Shown here: piece after piece, positions 35,907-43,861 of the stretch
Position numbering within the stretch: position 1 is the first letter of the stretch
Layout of the letters: each line of letters begins with the position of its first letter
Source of the DNA: Salinispora pacifica CNR114
Lineage (GTDB): Bacteria > Actinomycetota > Actinomycetes > Mycobacteriales > Micromonosporaceae
Direction of reading: 5' to 3'
Assembly (NCBI RefSeq): GCF_000514775.1
Contig: NZ_AZWO01000001.1
Span: forward strand, 186,001-250,000
Length of the DNA stretch: 64,000 nt
Translations under genes and position numbers: made by a program
Notes under the pieces: generated by a model
Told to the model about the DNA's origin: nothing
Database searches by the model: none
Seen by the model: the letters and a program-made list of their open reading frames with translations, nothing else

Positions 35907-38066
35907 GTGGTGTCTCACTCAGCATCCAACCGGGTGCTCGCCGGCCTCGACCCGGAGCAGCGGGCGGCGGTAACCGCCCCGGCCGGCCCGGTCTGCGTCC
36001 TGGCCGGCGCCGGCACCGGGAAGACCCGGGCGGTCACCTCCCGGATCGCGCACCGGACGTTGACCGGGGAGATCCTGGCCCGGCACCTGCTCGCGGTCAC
36101 CTTCACCGCGCGGGCCGCCGCCGAGCTACGTGGCCGACTCACCACGCTGGGGGTGCCGGGTGTGCAGGCGCGCACCTTCCACGCCGCGGCGCTGCGTCAG
36201 GTGCGTTACTTCGCGCCCCGGCTGCTCGCCGGTCGGGCGATGCCCGAACTGCTGGACAGCAAGGTCCGGCTGGTCACCCTCGCCGCGGCGAAGGTCGGGA
36301 TCCGCTCCGACCGGACCGGCGTCCGGGACCTCGCGGGCGAGATCGAGTGGGCGAAGTCGTCCCTGGTCGAGCCCGGGGAGTACGCGGTCGCGGCCGCCCG
36401 GGCGCTGCGGGACACTCCGTACGAGCCGGCGAAGGTGGCCGATGTCTTCGCCGCGTACGAGAAGGTCAAACGCGCCGGCGGAGTGATCGATTTCGAGGAC
36501 ATGCTGCGCGCCGCGATCTGGGGAATCGAAGAGCACCCGGACGTGGCCGACCAGGTACGCGCCCAGTACCGGCACTTCGTCGTCGACGAGTACCAGGACG
36601 TCAACCCGCTGCAACAGCGGCTGCTGGAGGCGTGGCTCGGCGGTGGTGACGACCTGACGGTGGTGGGTGACGCGAGCCAGACGATCTACTCGTTCACCGG
36701 CGCGACCTCGTCCTACCTGGTCGACTTCCCCCGTCGGCACCGGGGCGCGACGGTGGTTCGCCTGGTGCGCGACTACCGCTCCACCCCCCAGGTGGTCGGG
36801 CTGGCCAATTCGGTCATCGCGCCGGCTCGGGGCGCTGAGGCGCGGCTTCGGCTGGAGTTGGTCGGCCAGCGCCCGGCGGGCCCCGAGCCCGAGTTGAGGA
36901 TCTTCACCGACGAGCCGGCTGAGGCCGCCGCCGTCGCCGCCCGCTGCCGTGCCCTGGTGGACGCTGGTACTCCGGCCCGGGAGATCGCCGTGCTGTTTCG
37001 GACCAACGCGCAGTCCGAGGCGTTCGAGGAAGCGCTGACCGAGGCCGAGGTGCCGTACCAGGTGCAGGGTGCGGAGCGGTTCTTCGAGCGCCCCGAGGTA
37101 CGGCAGGCGATGGTCGCGCTGCGCGCCGCCACCCGCTCCCTTCCCGGTGACACCCCGCTGTCGGCGGCCGTGGTCGAGGCCCTGGCCGCGGTGGGGTGGG
37201 CACCGGATGCGCCGCCGGCTGGTGGCGCCGCCCGGGAACGGTGGGCGGCCCTCGCCGCCCTGGTCCAACTCGCCGAGGAGTACGCGGCCAGCGCCCCGGT
37301 GCTGCCGATCGGGCCGGCTGCCGCGGTCGAGCGGCCGGCCACCTTGGCCGACTTCACCGACGAGCTGGCCCGACGGGCCGCCGCTCAGCACGTGCCGACG
37401 GTCGAGGGTGTGACCCTCGCCTCCCTGCACTCGGCGAAGGGTCTGGAGTGGGATGCCGTCTTCCTGGTCGGCCTCGCCGAGGGCACCCTGCCCACCACCT
37501 ACGCGAAGACACCGGAGCAGGTGGAGGAGGAGCGCCGGCTGCTCTACGTGGGCATCACCCGGGCTCGGGAGTGGCTCTGGCTGTCGTACGCCTCAGCCCG
37601 CTCACCGGGTGGGCGTCCCCGGCGGCCCTGTCGCTTCCTGCCCCGGCTGGACTCCTCCGGCACCAGTGGGCGGGTCGGTGCGAGCGGGGTACGGCGAACC
37701 GAACGTCGGCGTACCCAGATCGTCTCCTGCCGGGTCTGCGGTACGACGCTGCTCGCTGGCGCGGAGCGCAAGCTGGGCCGGTGCACCGCCTGCCCGTCTG
37801 ACATGGACAAGGAGCTGCACGGGCGGCTGGGCGAGTGGCGGCGTCGGGTGGCCGGCGGTCAGCGGGTACCGGACTATGTGGTGTTCACCGACGCGACCCT
37901 GGTCGCGTTGGCGGAGCGGCGCCCGCAGCAGCCCCGCGACCTCACCGCGATCGCGGGGATCGGGGCCCGCAAGCTGGGGCTCTACGGGGAGGCGGTGCTG
38001 GCCCTGGTGGCCGGCGCGACGGTGGATGAGGTCTGCCCGGAGAAAACTTCAGAAATCTTGCCGTAA
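35907..38066 (+). CDS. uvrD2: ATP-dependent DNA helicase UvrD2
   Basis: 719-residue SF1 helicase. Motifs are LAGAGTGKTRAVTSR, VDEYQDVNPLQQ, GDASQTIYSFTGA and LHSAKGLEWDAVFL. The C-terminal part has a tetracysteine module (CRVCGTT then CTACPSD) and an HRDC domain (LVALAERRPQQPRDLTAI, GIGARKLGLYG), the defining features of actinobacterial UvrD2. ATG or GTG near 35907 gives MVSHSASNRVLAGLDPEQ. The whiB7 promoter begins inside its last codons. Confidence 0.93.
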   Translation: MVSHSASNRVLAGLDPEQRAAVTAPAGPVCVLAGAGTGKTRAVTSRIAHRTLTGEILARHLLAVTFTARAAAELRGRLTTLGVPGVQARTFHAAALRQVRYFAPRLLAGRAMPELLDSKVRLVTLAAAKVGIRSDRTGVRDLAGEIEWAKSSLVEPGEYAVAAARALRDTPYEPAKVADVFAAYEKVKRAGGVIDFEDMLRAAIWGIEEHPDVADQVRAQYRHFVVDEYQDVNPLQQRLLEAWLGGGDDLTVVGDASQTIYSFTGATSSYLVDFPRRHRGATVVRLVRDYRSTPQVVGLANSVIAPARGAEARLRLELVGQRPAGPEPELRIFTDEPAEAAAVAARCRALVDAGTPAREIAVLFRTNAQSEAFEEALTEAEVPYQVQGAERFFERPEVRQAMVALRAATRSLPGDTPLSAAVVEALAAVGWAPDAPPAGGAARERWAALAALVQLAEEYAASAPVLPIGPAAAVERPATLADFTDELARRAAAQHVPTVEGVTLASLHSAKGLEWDAVFLVGLAEGTLPTTYAKTPEQVEEERRLLYVGITRAREWLWLSYASARSPGGRPRRPCRFLPRLDSSGTSGRVGASGVRRTERRRTQIVSCRVCGTTLLAGAERKLGRCTACPSDMDKELHGRLGEWRRRVAGGQRVPDYVVFTDATLVALAERRPQQPRDLTAIAGIGARKLGLYGEAVLALVAGATVDEVCPEKTSEILP

Positions 38067-38102
38067 ATTCGTTTGCCCTCGCCCCCGGGCGCGGCATAGC
38101 CT
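38063..38102 (+). promoter_or_regulatory. Candidate whiB7 promoter
   Basis: An AT-rich block (GTAAATTCGTTT, 38063-38074) directly precedes TTGCCC (38073-38078) and a -10-like CATAGC/TAGCCT (38095-38102), with 16-18 nt between. An AT-rich element abutting the -35 is how WhiB7 recognises its own promoter with SigA in mycobacteria, so autoactivation is likely by analogy. Confidence 0.55.
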
Positions 38103-38187
38103 CGGGGCATACCTCGTGAGCGGCCGCATTCGGGCTGCTCACGGGCGTGATTCGGTCGGCACGAGGGAAGTCAGGGAGGTGGCCCCA

Positions 38188-38442
38188 ATGGAGATCTACA
38201 ACAACGCGCGTCCGGTGGTGTCCCCTGCTGGCGTCGCTCCCCTGTCGGCCGTCCAGGTGGCCCGCACCGCTGCGCGACCGTCGGTTCCGCAGGTGCACCA
38301 GGTCGAGACCCAGGCCGAGCTGATTCTCGCGCTGGCGCCATACGGCACCCAGGAGACCAGTGGTTTCACGGGCAAGGGCGTTGATGGCGCCAAGCGGCGC
38401 ATGGACGTCCGCGGTGTTCCACCTCGAGGTAGACCGGTCTGA
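38188..38442 (+). CDS. whiB7 leader ORF (regulatory peptide)
   Basis: 84 codons from ATG 38188, preceded by a very strong ribosome-binding site (CAGGGAGGTGGCCCCA). The peptide starts MEIYNNARPVVSPAG and ends GVPPRGRPV. It has no recognisable domain and is followed by an intrinsic terminator, then whiB7. I infer that translation of this ORF is the sensor. Its last codons cover a segment that can pair with the terminator's 5' arm. It may also be a real small protein, but the geometry favours a cis-acting role. Confidence 0.7.
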   Translation: MEIYNNARPVVSPAGVAPLSAVQVARTAARPSVPQVHQVETQAELILALAPYGTQETSGFTGKGVDGAKRRMDVRGVPPRGRPV

Positions 38443-38474
38443 TACAGACCACCGGCTCACCTTGAGGCCGCGGA
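38408..38474 (+). promoter_or_regulatory. Predicted antiterminator pairing in whiB7 leader
   Basis: TCCGCGG at 38408-38414, inside codons 74-76 of the leader ORF, is complementary to CCGCGGA at 38468-38474 in the 5' arm of the terminator. The two structures exclude each other. A further small hairpin (GGTCTG-ATA-CAGACC, 38436-38450) spans the leader stop codon. Confidence 0.55.
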
Positions 38475-38507
38475 ACCCGCATACCGGGATCCGCGGCCTT
38501 CGTTTTT
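38466..38507 (+). terminator. Intrinsic attenuator upstream of whiB7
   Basis: GGCCGCGGA (38466-38474) pairs with TCCGCGGCC (38490-38498). An inner CCCG/CGGG extends the stem to 13 pairs with one A-A mismatch. TTCGTTTTTG follows. This is a textbook Rho-independent terminator, placed 68 nt before the whiB7 start and 23 nt after the leader ORF stop. Confidence 0.85.
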
Positions 38508-38574
38508 GTCCCGTCGAAGTATGTCGGAAATGCGATCCAAGAGATCGAAAAAGTGAGAGAGAGGTGACCGGGCG

Positions 38575-38937
38575 ATGAGTCTGGCGTTGGCCCCACTCGA
38601 CCTGAGCGTCGAGTTGGAGGCGAACCTGCCCTGCCGGAAGTTCGACCCCGACCTGTGGTTCTCTGACTCGCCCGCCGAGCTTGAGGTGGCCAAGTCGCTC
38701 TGCGGGGACTGCCCGCTGCGCGTCGAGTGCCTCGCCGGCGCGGTGGAGCGAGCTGAGCCCTGGGGCGTCTGGGGTGGCGAGATCTTCGAGCGTGGCGCGG
38801 TGGTCCCGCGTAAGCGGCCCCGAGGCCGTCCCCGTAAGGAAGATGTTGCCCGAGACGCCACGCTCCGGGTCGAGGCCGAGGCGCGACTGGAGGCCAGTGG
38901 GTTGGCCCGGCGCGACGCGGTCCGGCTGGCGGCCTGA
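38575..38937 (+). CDS. whiB7: WhiB7 antibiotic-resistance regulator
   Basis: 120-residue WhiB protein. Fe-S cysteines are Cys20, 43, 46 and 52; the GVWGG turn is at 64-68. The AT-hook RPRGRPRK at 81-88 distinguishes WhiB7 from other WhiB proteins. WhiB7 binds SigA and activates intrinsic resistance genes (efflux, ribosome modification or protection) in response to translation inhibitors. The gene follows a leader ORF and attenuator, and its promoter carries the expected AT-rich element. Confidence 0.94.
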   Translation: MSLALAPLDLSVELEANLPCRKFDPDLWFSDSPAELEVAKSLCGDCPLRVECLAGAVERAEPWGVWGGEIFERGAVVPRKRPRGRPRKEDVARDATLRVEAEARLEASGLARRDAVRLAA

Positions 38938-38994
38938 CAACCACCCGATCCGTTCCACCCTTCGCCGGTCTTCGCGCCGGCCACGAGAAAGTTG

Positions 38995-39177
38995 ATGAGG
39001 ATGCTCAGGCAATCGAACAGTTTCGAACTGCAATTACTGAACGAAGTGTTGTCGAGGGCTCGAATGCTCCGGCCTCAGGCCGGTCGCACCACCGCGAGCA
39101 CTGAGGCTTATCGCTCCGCCCGTACCATCGCCATGGCCGCTCGCACGCGGTCGGCGCGCGAGTTGGGCATCGGTTAG
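38995..39177 (+). CDS. Small basic protein downstream of whiB7
   Basis: About 60 residues (MMRMLRQSNSFELQLLNEVLSRARM...), basic, with a predicted helix near the start. ATG 38995 or 39001 are possible starts; no strong Shine-Dalgarno. It lies 57 nt after whiB7, and a strong hairpin follows it, so it is probably transcribed with whiB7. Family not recognised. Confidence 0.5.
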   Translation: MRMLRQSNSFELQLLNEVLSRARMLRPQAGRTTASTEAYRSARTIAMAARTRSARELGIG

Positions 39178-39181
39178 ACAG

Positions 39182-39213
39182 CGGGCCCGCCCCTCAGGTG
39201 GGGGGCGGGCCCG
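39182..39213. terminator. Hairpin between whiB7 unit and ABC1 kinase
   Basis: Perfect 12-bp inverted repeat (39182-39193 with 39202-39213). It starts 5 nt after the small ORF and can serve both convergent transcripts. There is no clear T-run. Confidence 0.6.
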
Positions 39214-39272
39214 TTGGTCAACACCGCTGAGACGGGCGCGTTCGGCTACCGCCGGATGCGCCCGTCACCGCA

Positions 39273-40619
39273 TCACGCTGTTGGGGCGAAGCCGGGTAGC
39301 CAGCGCTCCAGGATTCCCCGGTACGGCGCCTTCGCCTCCAGCTGGCAGAGCACCCCGATCGAGCCGAGCGTGACCCGGTGGATCAGCAGGTACGACGGGG
39401 GTAGGTTGAGGTGTCGGCTGAGCTGGTACGCGGGCGAGCGAGGGCTGGCCAGCCGGGCCGCCTCCGCCCGTAGCCAGGCTCGGGTGAACCGGAACTCCTC
39501 GGCGGCGACCGGCTCCAGCATCGGTTGGAGGAAGTCCAGCAGCGCCGGCCCGTCGATCGCCGCGCTGTTGCTGACGAAGCCCTCGGCACGCAAGCCGGCC
39601 ATCACCTCCTCGGCATCTCCCCGCAAGGCCAGTCCGGCGATGCGGCCGATCGGCTCGGGGGTCCCCTCGGGTAGCCGGGCCACCGCGCCGAAGTCCACCA
39701 CCCCAAGCCGGCCGTCGGGCAGCAACCGGAAGTTGCCCGGATGCGGGTCGGCGTGGAGCAGCCCGGCCCGCATCGGCGCGGAGAGGTGCAGCGTGGCCAT
39801 CAACCGGCCTGCCTCGTCCCGCTCTTGTTCGGAGCCCTCCCGGATGATCTGCGACAGCGGAGTTCCCGCGACCCATCCGGTCACGAGGACTCGGGGTGAC
39901 GCGGCGACCACGGCCGGGATGTAGATCTCCGGGTCGTCCGCGTACGCCGTGGCGAAGGCGCGCTGCGACTCGGCCTCCAGCTCGTAGTCGAGCTCCTCGG
40001 TGATTCGTTCCCGGAGCTCGGCGAGGAGTGGTTTGATGTCCAGCCCCGGCTGGATCGCCCGGAACATTCCACCGAGCCGGGAGAGCTGTTTGAGGTCGGC
40101 GAGCAGGGCGTCCCCCGCGCCGGGGTACTGGATCTTGATCGCCACGTCGCGGGTGTGCGGCGCGCCGGTCGCGTCGTAGCCCGGCTCCCGCCACCGCGCG
40201 CGGTGTACCTGCCCGATGCTGGCGGCGGCGACCGGCGCGTCGTCGAACTCCACGAACCGGTCCCGCCAGTCCGGGCCGAGTTGCTCGGCGAGCACCCGGT
40301 GTACGGAGGCGGCGGGCAGCGGCGGCGCGGCCTCCTGGAGTTTGGTCAGCGCCTGTCGGTAGGGGGCGGCCATCTCCTCGGGCAGCGCCGCCTCGAAGAC
40401 CGACAGCGCTTGGCCGAACTTCATCGCGCCGCCTTTGAGCTGCCCGAGGACGCTGAAGAGCTGTTCGGCGGTACGTTGCTGGATCTCCGCGGAGATCACG
40501 TCAGAGGCGAGCCCGGTGACGCGCTTGCCCACACCGAGGACGGTCCGGCCGGCGAAGCCGAGCGGCAGGGTGGCGAGCTTGGCGGTCCGGGAGACGGCCC
40601 GGCGCGGGATTTCGGTCAC
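39273..40619 (-). CDS. ABC1/AarF (UbiB-like) atypical kinase
   Basis: 448 residues. UbiB/ADCK hallmarks are present: KFGQ in GGAMKFGQALS, the Ala-rich loop VAAASIGQVHRA, the catalytic-type loop HADPHPGN and VVDFGAV. Such proteins have ATPase rather than protein-kinase activity and work on membrane lipids or quinones. An orthologue sits next to whiB7 in mycobacteria (Rv3197). The open frame extends upstream, but GTG 40619 gives the family N-terminus VTEIPRRAVSRTAKLA. Confidence 0.9.
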   Translation of the reverse strand: MTEIPRRAVSRTAKLATLPLGFAGRTVLGVGKRVTGLASDVISAEIQQRTAEQLFSVLGQLKGGAMKFGQALSVFEAALPEEMAAPYRQALTKLQEAAPPLPAASVHRVLAEQLGPDWRDRFVEFDDAPVAAASIGQVHRARWREPGYDATGAPHTRDVAIKIQYPGAGDALLADLKQLSRLGGMFRAIQPGLDIKPLLAELRERITEELDYELEAESQRAFATAYADDPEIYIPAVVAASPRVLVTGWVAGTPLSQIIREGSEQERDEAGRLMATLHLSAPMRAGLLHADPHPGNFRLLPDGRLGVVDFGAVARLPEGTPEPIGRIAGLALRGDAEEVMAGLRAEGFVSNSAAIDGPALLDFLQPMLEPVAAEEFRFTRAWLRAEAARLASPRSPAYQLSRHLNLPPSYLLIHRVTLGSIGVLCQLEAKAPYRGILERWLPGFAPTA

Positions 40620-40774
40620 CTGGCTATTGTGACCGACCGGGCCGGCCCGCGACTGCCGTGCGGGCGGGCCGGGCCCCCTTCCGGCGGTGGGTGCCAGGCC
40701 TCCGCGGATCCGGGCGGGCGGTGGACCCCGCCGTGCAGCGGCGGACCGACCAGCCCCGTGGCGACCGCGACGTC

Positions 40775-41827
40775 TCACGTTCCGCGACCGGAGCAGGTAC
40801 AGGAGGGGTGGGGTGCCCAATGCCGGCGACGTAGCCGACCGTCGGCGGTGACCTCGACGGAACCGCTGCCGGTGGCCGGGACGCCGCCATCGAGCTGGCC
40901 TAGGGCTTCGCTGGTGGCGTGCGCCACGGCGGCGAGCAGCGTTGTCGTCGCGCAGGCCCACTCCGGCGTGCCGCTGGCGAGCTGGGCGGCGAGCGTCGGC
41001 CAGCCCGGGTCGCGGTCCCTTCGATGCAGGTCGAGACAGTTCAGGCAGGGACCGATTGGTGGCCGGACCAGCGGGCCGACGACCGGCACGCCCTCCCGGA
41101 GGTCGAGCAGCAGGTGTACCTGCCGGCGTTGGTGGTGGGCGGCGGCGAGCAGGGGAGCCGGGCGGTCCATACCGCACTGCAGCACGAGGTCGATCCGACC
41201 GGGTCGGAGCGGGCCGGTGGCGGTGCCGGGGGCGGTGCGGCGGAGGGTGTCCCGGACTGCGCTGGTGAGCGGCTGGCCGAGGTCGGCGGCGGGTATTCCG
41301 GTGCCGACGAGGTCCGCCGGCGCCACCGGGCCGGCCAGGCGTGGCTGCACGTGCCCGACCCCGGCCTGTGCCAGTGCGACGGCGACGGGAGCGCCGAGGC
41401 GACCGGCGCCGGTTACCAGCACCCGCGCCGTGCGACGGCGGCGCAGTACCTGTGCGGGCGTGCCGGCGCCTCGCTGGTTGGCCAGGGCGAGAGCGCCGGC
41501 CTCGGCGGCGAGCCGGGTTCGTGGCGGTCCGGTCAGGTCGCGGGGTAGGAGGGTGTGAGCGGGTACGACCAGGCCGGCGGCGCGGAGCGCCTCGAGCAGG
41601 GTGCGGGCCTCGTGTCGCCCCACCTCGATTCGGTTGGCCTGGTCCAGGACGTGCCGCTCGCTATGCGCGCCGTCGAGTAGGTCGAGGAGGCGGGCGGTGC
41701 GGGGGTTGGCCAGCTCAAGCAGGACGGCTCGGCTCGGATCGACACCCAGTTGCAAGGTGTGTCGGTCCCGCCAGAGGCGGGTGAGGCCGGGCAGCAGGGT
41801 TGGCCGGGGCAGGGCGGTAAGGCTCAT
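40775..41827 (-). CDS. ThiF/E1-like protein resembling a cyclodehydratase
   Basis: 350 residues. A nucleotide-binding loop VLVTGAGRLGAPVAVALAQ lies mid-protein. The C-terminal motif CLNCLDLHRRDRDPGWP is typical of bacteriocin cyclodehydratase (TIGR03882) and related E1-like proteins. No precursor peptide, YcaO or dehydrogenase gene is nearby. A homologue appears to accompany the ABC1 kinase in other actinobacteria, so it is probably a housekeeping orphan. ATG 41827 is used; ATG 41875 is possible. Upstream lies a cluster of DnaA-like boxes. Confidence 0.75.
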   Translation of the reverse strand: MSLTALPRPTLLPGLTRLWRDRHTLQLGVDPSRAVLLELANPRTARLLDLLDGAHSERHVLDQANRIEVGRHEARTLLEALRAAGLVVPAHTLLPRDLTGPPRTRLAAEAGALALANQRGAGTPAQVLRRRRTARVLVTGAGRLGAPVAVALAQAGVGHVQPRLAGPVAPADLVGTGIPAADLGQPLTSAVRDTLRRTAPGTATGPLRPGRIDLVLQCGMDRPAPLLAAAHHQRRQVHLLLDLREGVPVVGPLVRPPIGPCLNCLDLHRRDRDPGWPTLAAQLASGTPEWACATTTLLAAVAHATSEALGQLDGGVPATGSGSVEVTADGRLRRRHWAPHPSCTCSGRGT

Positions 41828-41867
41828 GAGTACGAATAGTGATCGTGTCTGAGCTTTCCGTCGAACG

Positions 41868-41929
41868 TTGTCCACAGGTGCGCGGAGCCTGGCCCGGGGT
41901 TTTCCACAGGAAGTGCCTGGTTCTCCACA
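41868..41929 (+). other. Cluster of three DnaA-box-like 9-mers
   Basis: TTGTCCACA (41868), TTTTCCACA (41900) and TTCTCCACA (41921) lie on one strand, each followed by GG. The first equals the actinobacterial DnaA box consensus; the others differ at one position. They sit in the 178-nt gap between DUF5679 and the ThiF-like gene. Confidence 0.6.
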
Positions 41930-41966
41930 GGCCGTGGACCCGCCTGTCCGGCAACCGACATTGGCT

Positions 41967-41995
41967 GGGTGGTGGAAGGGATCCTTCCACCACCC
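41967..41995 (-). terminator. Hairpin terminator after DUF5679 gene
   Basis: Perfect 13-bp inverted repeat with a 3-nt loop (41967-41979 with 41983-41995), ending 11 nt from the DUF5679 stop. Confidence 0.65.
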
Positions 41996-42005
41996 ATAAA
42001 AGGCG

Positions 42006-42173
42006 TTAGACCTTCGCTTTACCCAGAATGCGGTTCACTGTTGTGCCGCACACCGGACACTTGCCCTTGGCCATGTTCATCCCGGTCTTGGAAACCTCGA
42101 CGCGCCCCTCGAAGTCTCGCTTCTCCTTGCACTTGACGCAGTAGCCGTTGTAAGTCTGGGCCTGGTCGGCCAC
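42006..42173 (-). CDS. DUF5679-family small zinc-ribbon protein
   Basis: 55 residues starting VADQAQTYNGYCVKCK and ending NRILGKAKV. Two CxxC pairs (Cys12/15 and Cys39/42) suggest a zinc ribbon. The family is common in actinobacteria and uncharacterised. GTG 42173 is preceded by GAGGAGG at 5 nt, an excellent site. It sits alone between two regulatory-looking gaps. Confidence 0.88.
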   Translation of the reverse strand: MADQAQTYNGYCVKCKEKRDFEGRVEVSKTGMNMAKGKCPVCGTTVNRILGKAKV

Positions 42174-42650
42174 GGGTGCCTCCTCGTCTCGTCCACCGGC
42201 GAACGCTCATCCGGCGGGGTTCCAGCGGCGGGCCATGAGGGCGCCGGCGCTGGGCCTTCCGTCGTGGTCACAGGCGTGACCACTGGTCCGCGGACCCTAC
42301 CCAGGGCTGGGGGGTTCCATGTCAACTCCTCATCGACACTGTGAGCAAGTTGACGACGAGAGTGTGCACGGCGAATAAGCTTGGATAAGTGAGTTTGGTG
42401 GGGACACGCCGGACGGATGCCCTGAAAAACGGCGCAGGGTGCCCACAGGTGACGGGAGCCAACGTGATCACCTGGTGTGGGGCTTGCCTTCGAGCTATTT
42501 CCCGAGGACCCTAACGCGGAAAATTTTCGGGACTCCTGGCGACCAACGCTTATTTTTCGGGCGCGTGTCGCGGGTTGACCCTTGCGGACCCCGGGCCACC
42601 ACGAAGTAACTTTTCCTCGTGGCAGGAATCCGAGGCGGCGCGGCCGGCTG
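42174..42650. promoter_or_regulatory. 477-nt non-coding region with palindromes
   Basis: No gene is supported here. Visible elements are an inverted repeat GTGGTCAC-AGGC-GTGACCAC (42264-42283), a perfect 12-bp palindrome GGTCCGCGGACC (42285-42296), and a 10-bp palindrome GAAAATTTTC near 42520. On the minus strand TAGGGT overlaps the 12-bp palindrome, so a DUF5679 transcript may begin here with a structured leader. Confidence 0.45.
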
Positions 42651-43169
42651 ATGGCAGCACCGCGGAAGCCGGTGGTCGAGGTGCGGCGCAGCCCGCGCCG
42701 CCGACGCACAGTGTCCGCGTACCGCGACGGCGAGCGGGTCGTGGTCCTGATCCCAGACCAGTTCTCCCGAGCCGAGGAGAGCGAGTGGGTGGACCGGATG
42801 CTTGCTCGGCTCGCCGCCCGGGAGGGCCGGCTGGTCCGATCCGACGACGAACTACTCGCCCGTGCCACTCGACTGATCGCCCTCTACCTGGCCGACCATG
42901 GGCGTGACGCGATCCCGGCAAGCGTCCGCTGGGTGACCAATCAGACCGGCCGTTGGGGCTCGTGCACCCCAGCCGATCGGACGATTCGCATCTCCCACCG
43001 GCTGCAGGACATGCCGGACTGGGTGATCGACTATGTCCTGTTGCATGAGCTGGCCCACCTGATCGTCCCGAGTCACAACGCCCGGTTCTGGCAGCTCGTC
43101 GGCCGGTACCCGAAGACCGAGCGGGCCCGTGGCTACCTGGAGGGCGTCGCGGCCGTCTCCTCCTCCTGA
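42651..43169 (+). CDS. YgjP-like (M48-type) metallopeptidase
   Basis: 172 residues. The zinc motif HELAH is at 132-136 and the likely third ligand His142 in VPSHNARFW. The preceding NQTGRWGSCTPADRTIRIS is the conserved YgjP/DUF45 block. The function of this family is poorly known. ATG 42651 lacks a good Shine-Dalgarno. It is 29 nt upstream of the next gene. Confidence 0.88.
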   Translation: MAAPRKPVVEVRRSPRRRRTVSAYRDGERVVVLIPDQFSRAEESEWVDRMLARLAAREGRLVRSDDELLARATRLIALYLADHGRDAIPASVRWVTNQTGRWGSCTPADRTIRISHRLQDMPDWVIDYVLLHELAHLIVPSHNARFWQLVGRYPKTERARGYLEGVAAVSSS

Positions 43170-43198
43170 GCCCTGTCGGCGGGGCGTAGGGTCGGTGC

Positions 43199-43861
43199 GT
43201 GGTACGACGGTTGGTGGTTGCCCTGCTCGCGCCGGTCTCCTGGACGCCGCCGGAGATTGACCCGACTGACTGGCGGACGGCGCTCGCCGAGGACGTGGTT
43301 GACCTACTCGCCACCCTGAACGAGGTGGAGACCGCCGTTGCCGTGGCCGAGGCCGACCGGTGGCTGGCCGACGCCGTGGTCTGGCCCGGCACCACCGTCT
43401 ACCAGCTCCCGCGTCCCACCGTTGCGGCCGTCCTCGCCAGCTGCGGGCGGACCGCCCAGCCGAGCCAGTCGGCCGGCGTCAACCGGGCCGAGGCCGGGCA
43501 CGGATACGACCAGGTGGCCGTTGTCGCCGGGGACGCCCCGGACCTGCCGGGGCTGACCATCGGCAAGCTGCTCCGGCCGCTCACCACCCGACCGATGGCC
43601 GTGGCCCCGGTGGTGGGTGCCGACACCGGCCTGCTCGGTGCGGCGGCCCGACTGCCCCTACCGGCGTGGCTACCGGCGCTGGACCTGGATCGGGCGGTGC
43701 CCGCAGCGGTACGTGCGGCGGCGCCACACCCCGCCGAGCTCGCCGTCACCGCGGGGTGGCATCGGCTGCGCGGCCCGGCCGACCTGGCCCGACTTGACCC
43801 GGCCCTGGCCGGCTGGGATGCCACCCGCACCCTGCTCGCCGGCGCCGGCATCCTGCGCTGA
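43199..43861 (+). CDS. Hypothetical protein, DUF2064/GT-A-like
   Basis: 220 residues. VAVVAGDAPDLPGLTIGKLL resembles the nucleotide-sugar DxD region of DUF2064 (TIGR04282) proteins, and the overall length agrees. The downstream DGGYxxLG block is replaced by VGADTGLLGAAARL, so it may be a divergent or inactive member. GTG 43199 has TAGGGT 6 nt upstream, a leaderless arrangement. The stop codon lies in a 22-bp tandem duplication. Confidence 0.65.
   Translation: MVRRLVVALLAPVSWTPPEIDPTDWRTALAEDVVDLLATLNEVETAVAVAEADRWLADAVVWPGTTVYQLPRPTVAAVLASCGRTAQPSQSAGVNRAEAGHGYDQVAVVAGDAPDLPGLTIGKLLRPLTTRPMAVAPVVGADTGLLGAAARLPLPAWLPALDLDRAVPAAVRAAAPHPAELAVTAGWHRLRGPADLARLDPALAGWDATRTLLAGAGILR

Noticed and set aside
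41868..41929. Chromosomal origin of replication
   Set aside because: Only three boxes, no AT-rich unwinding region, and no dnaA, dnaN, rpmH or parAB genes nearby.
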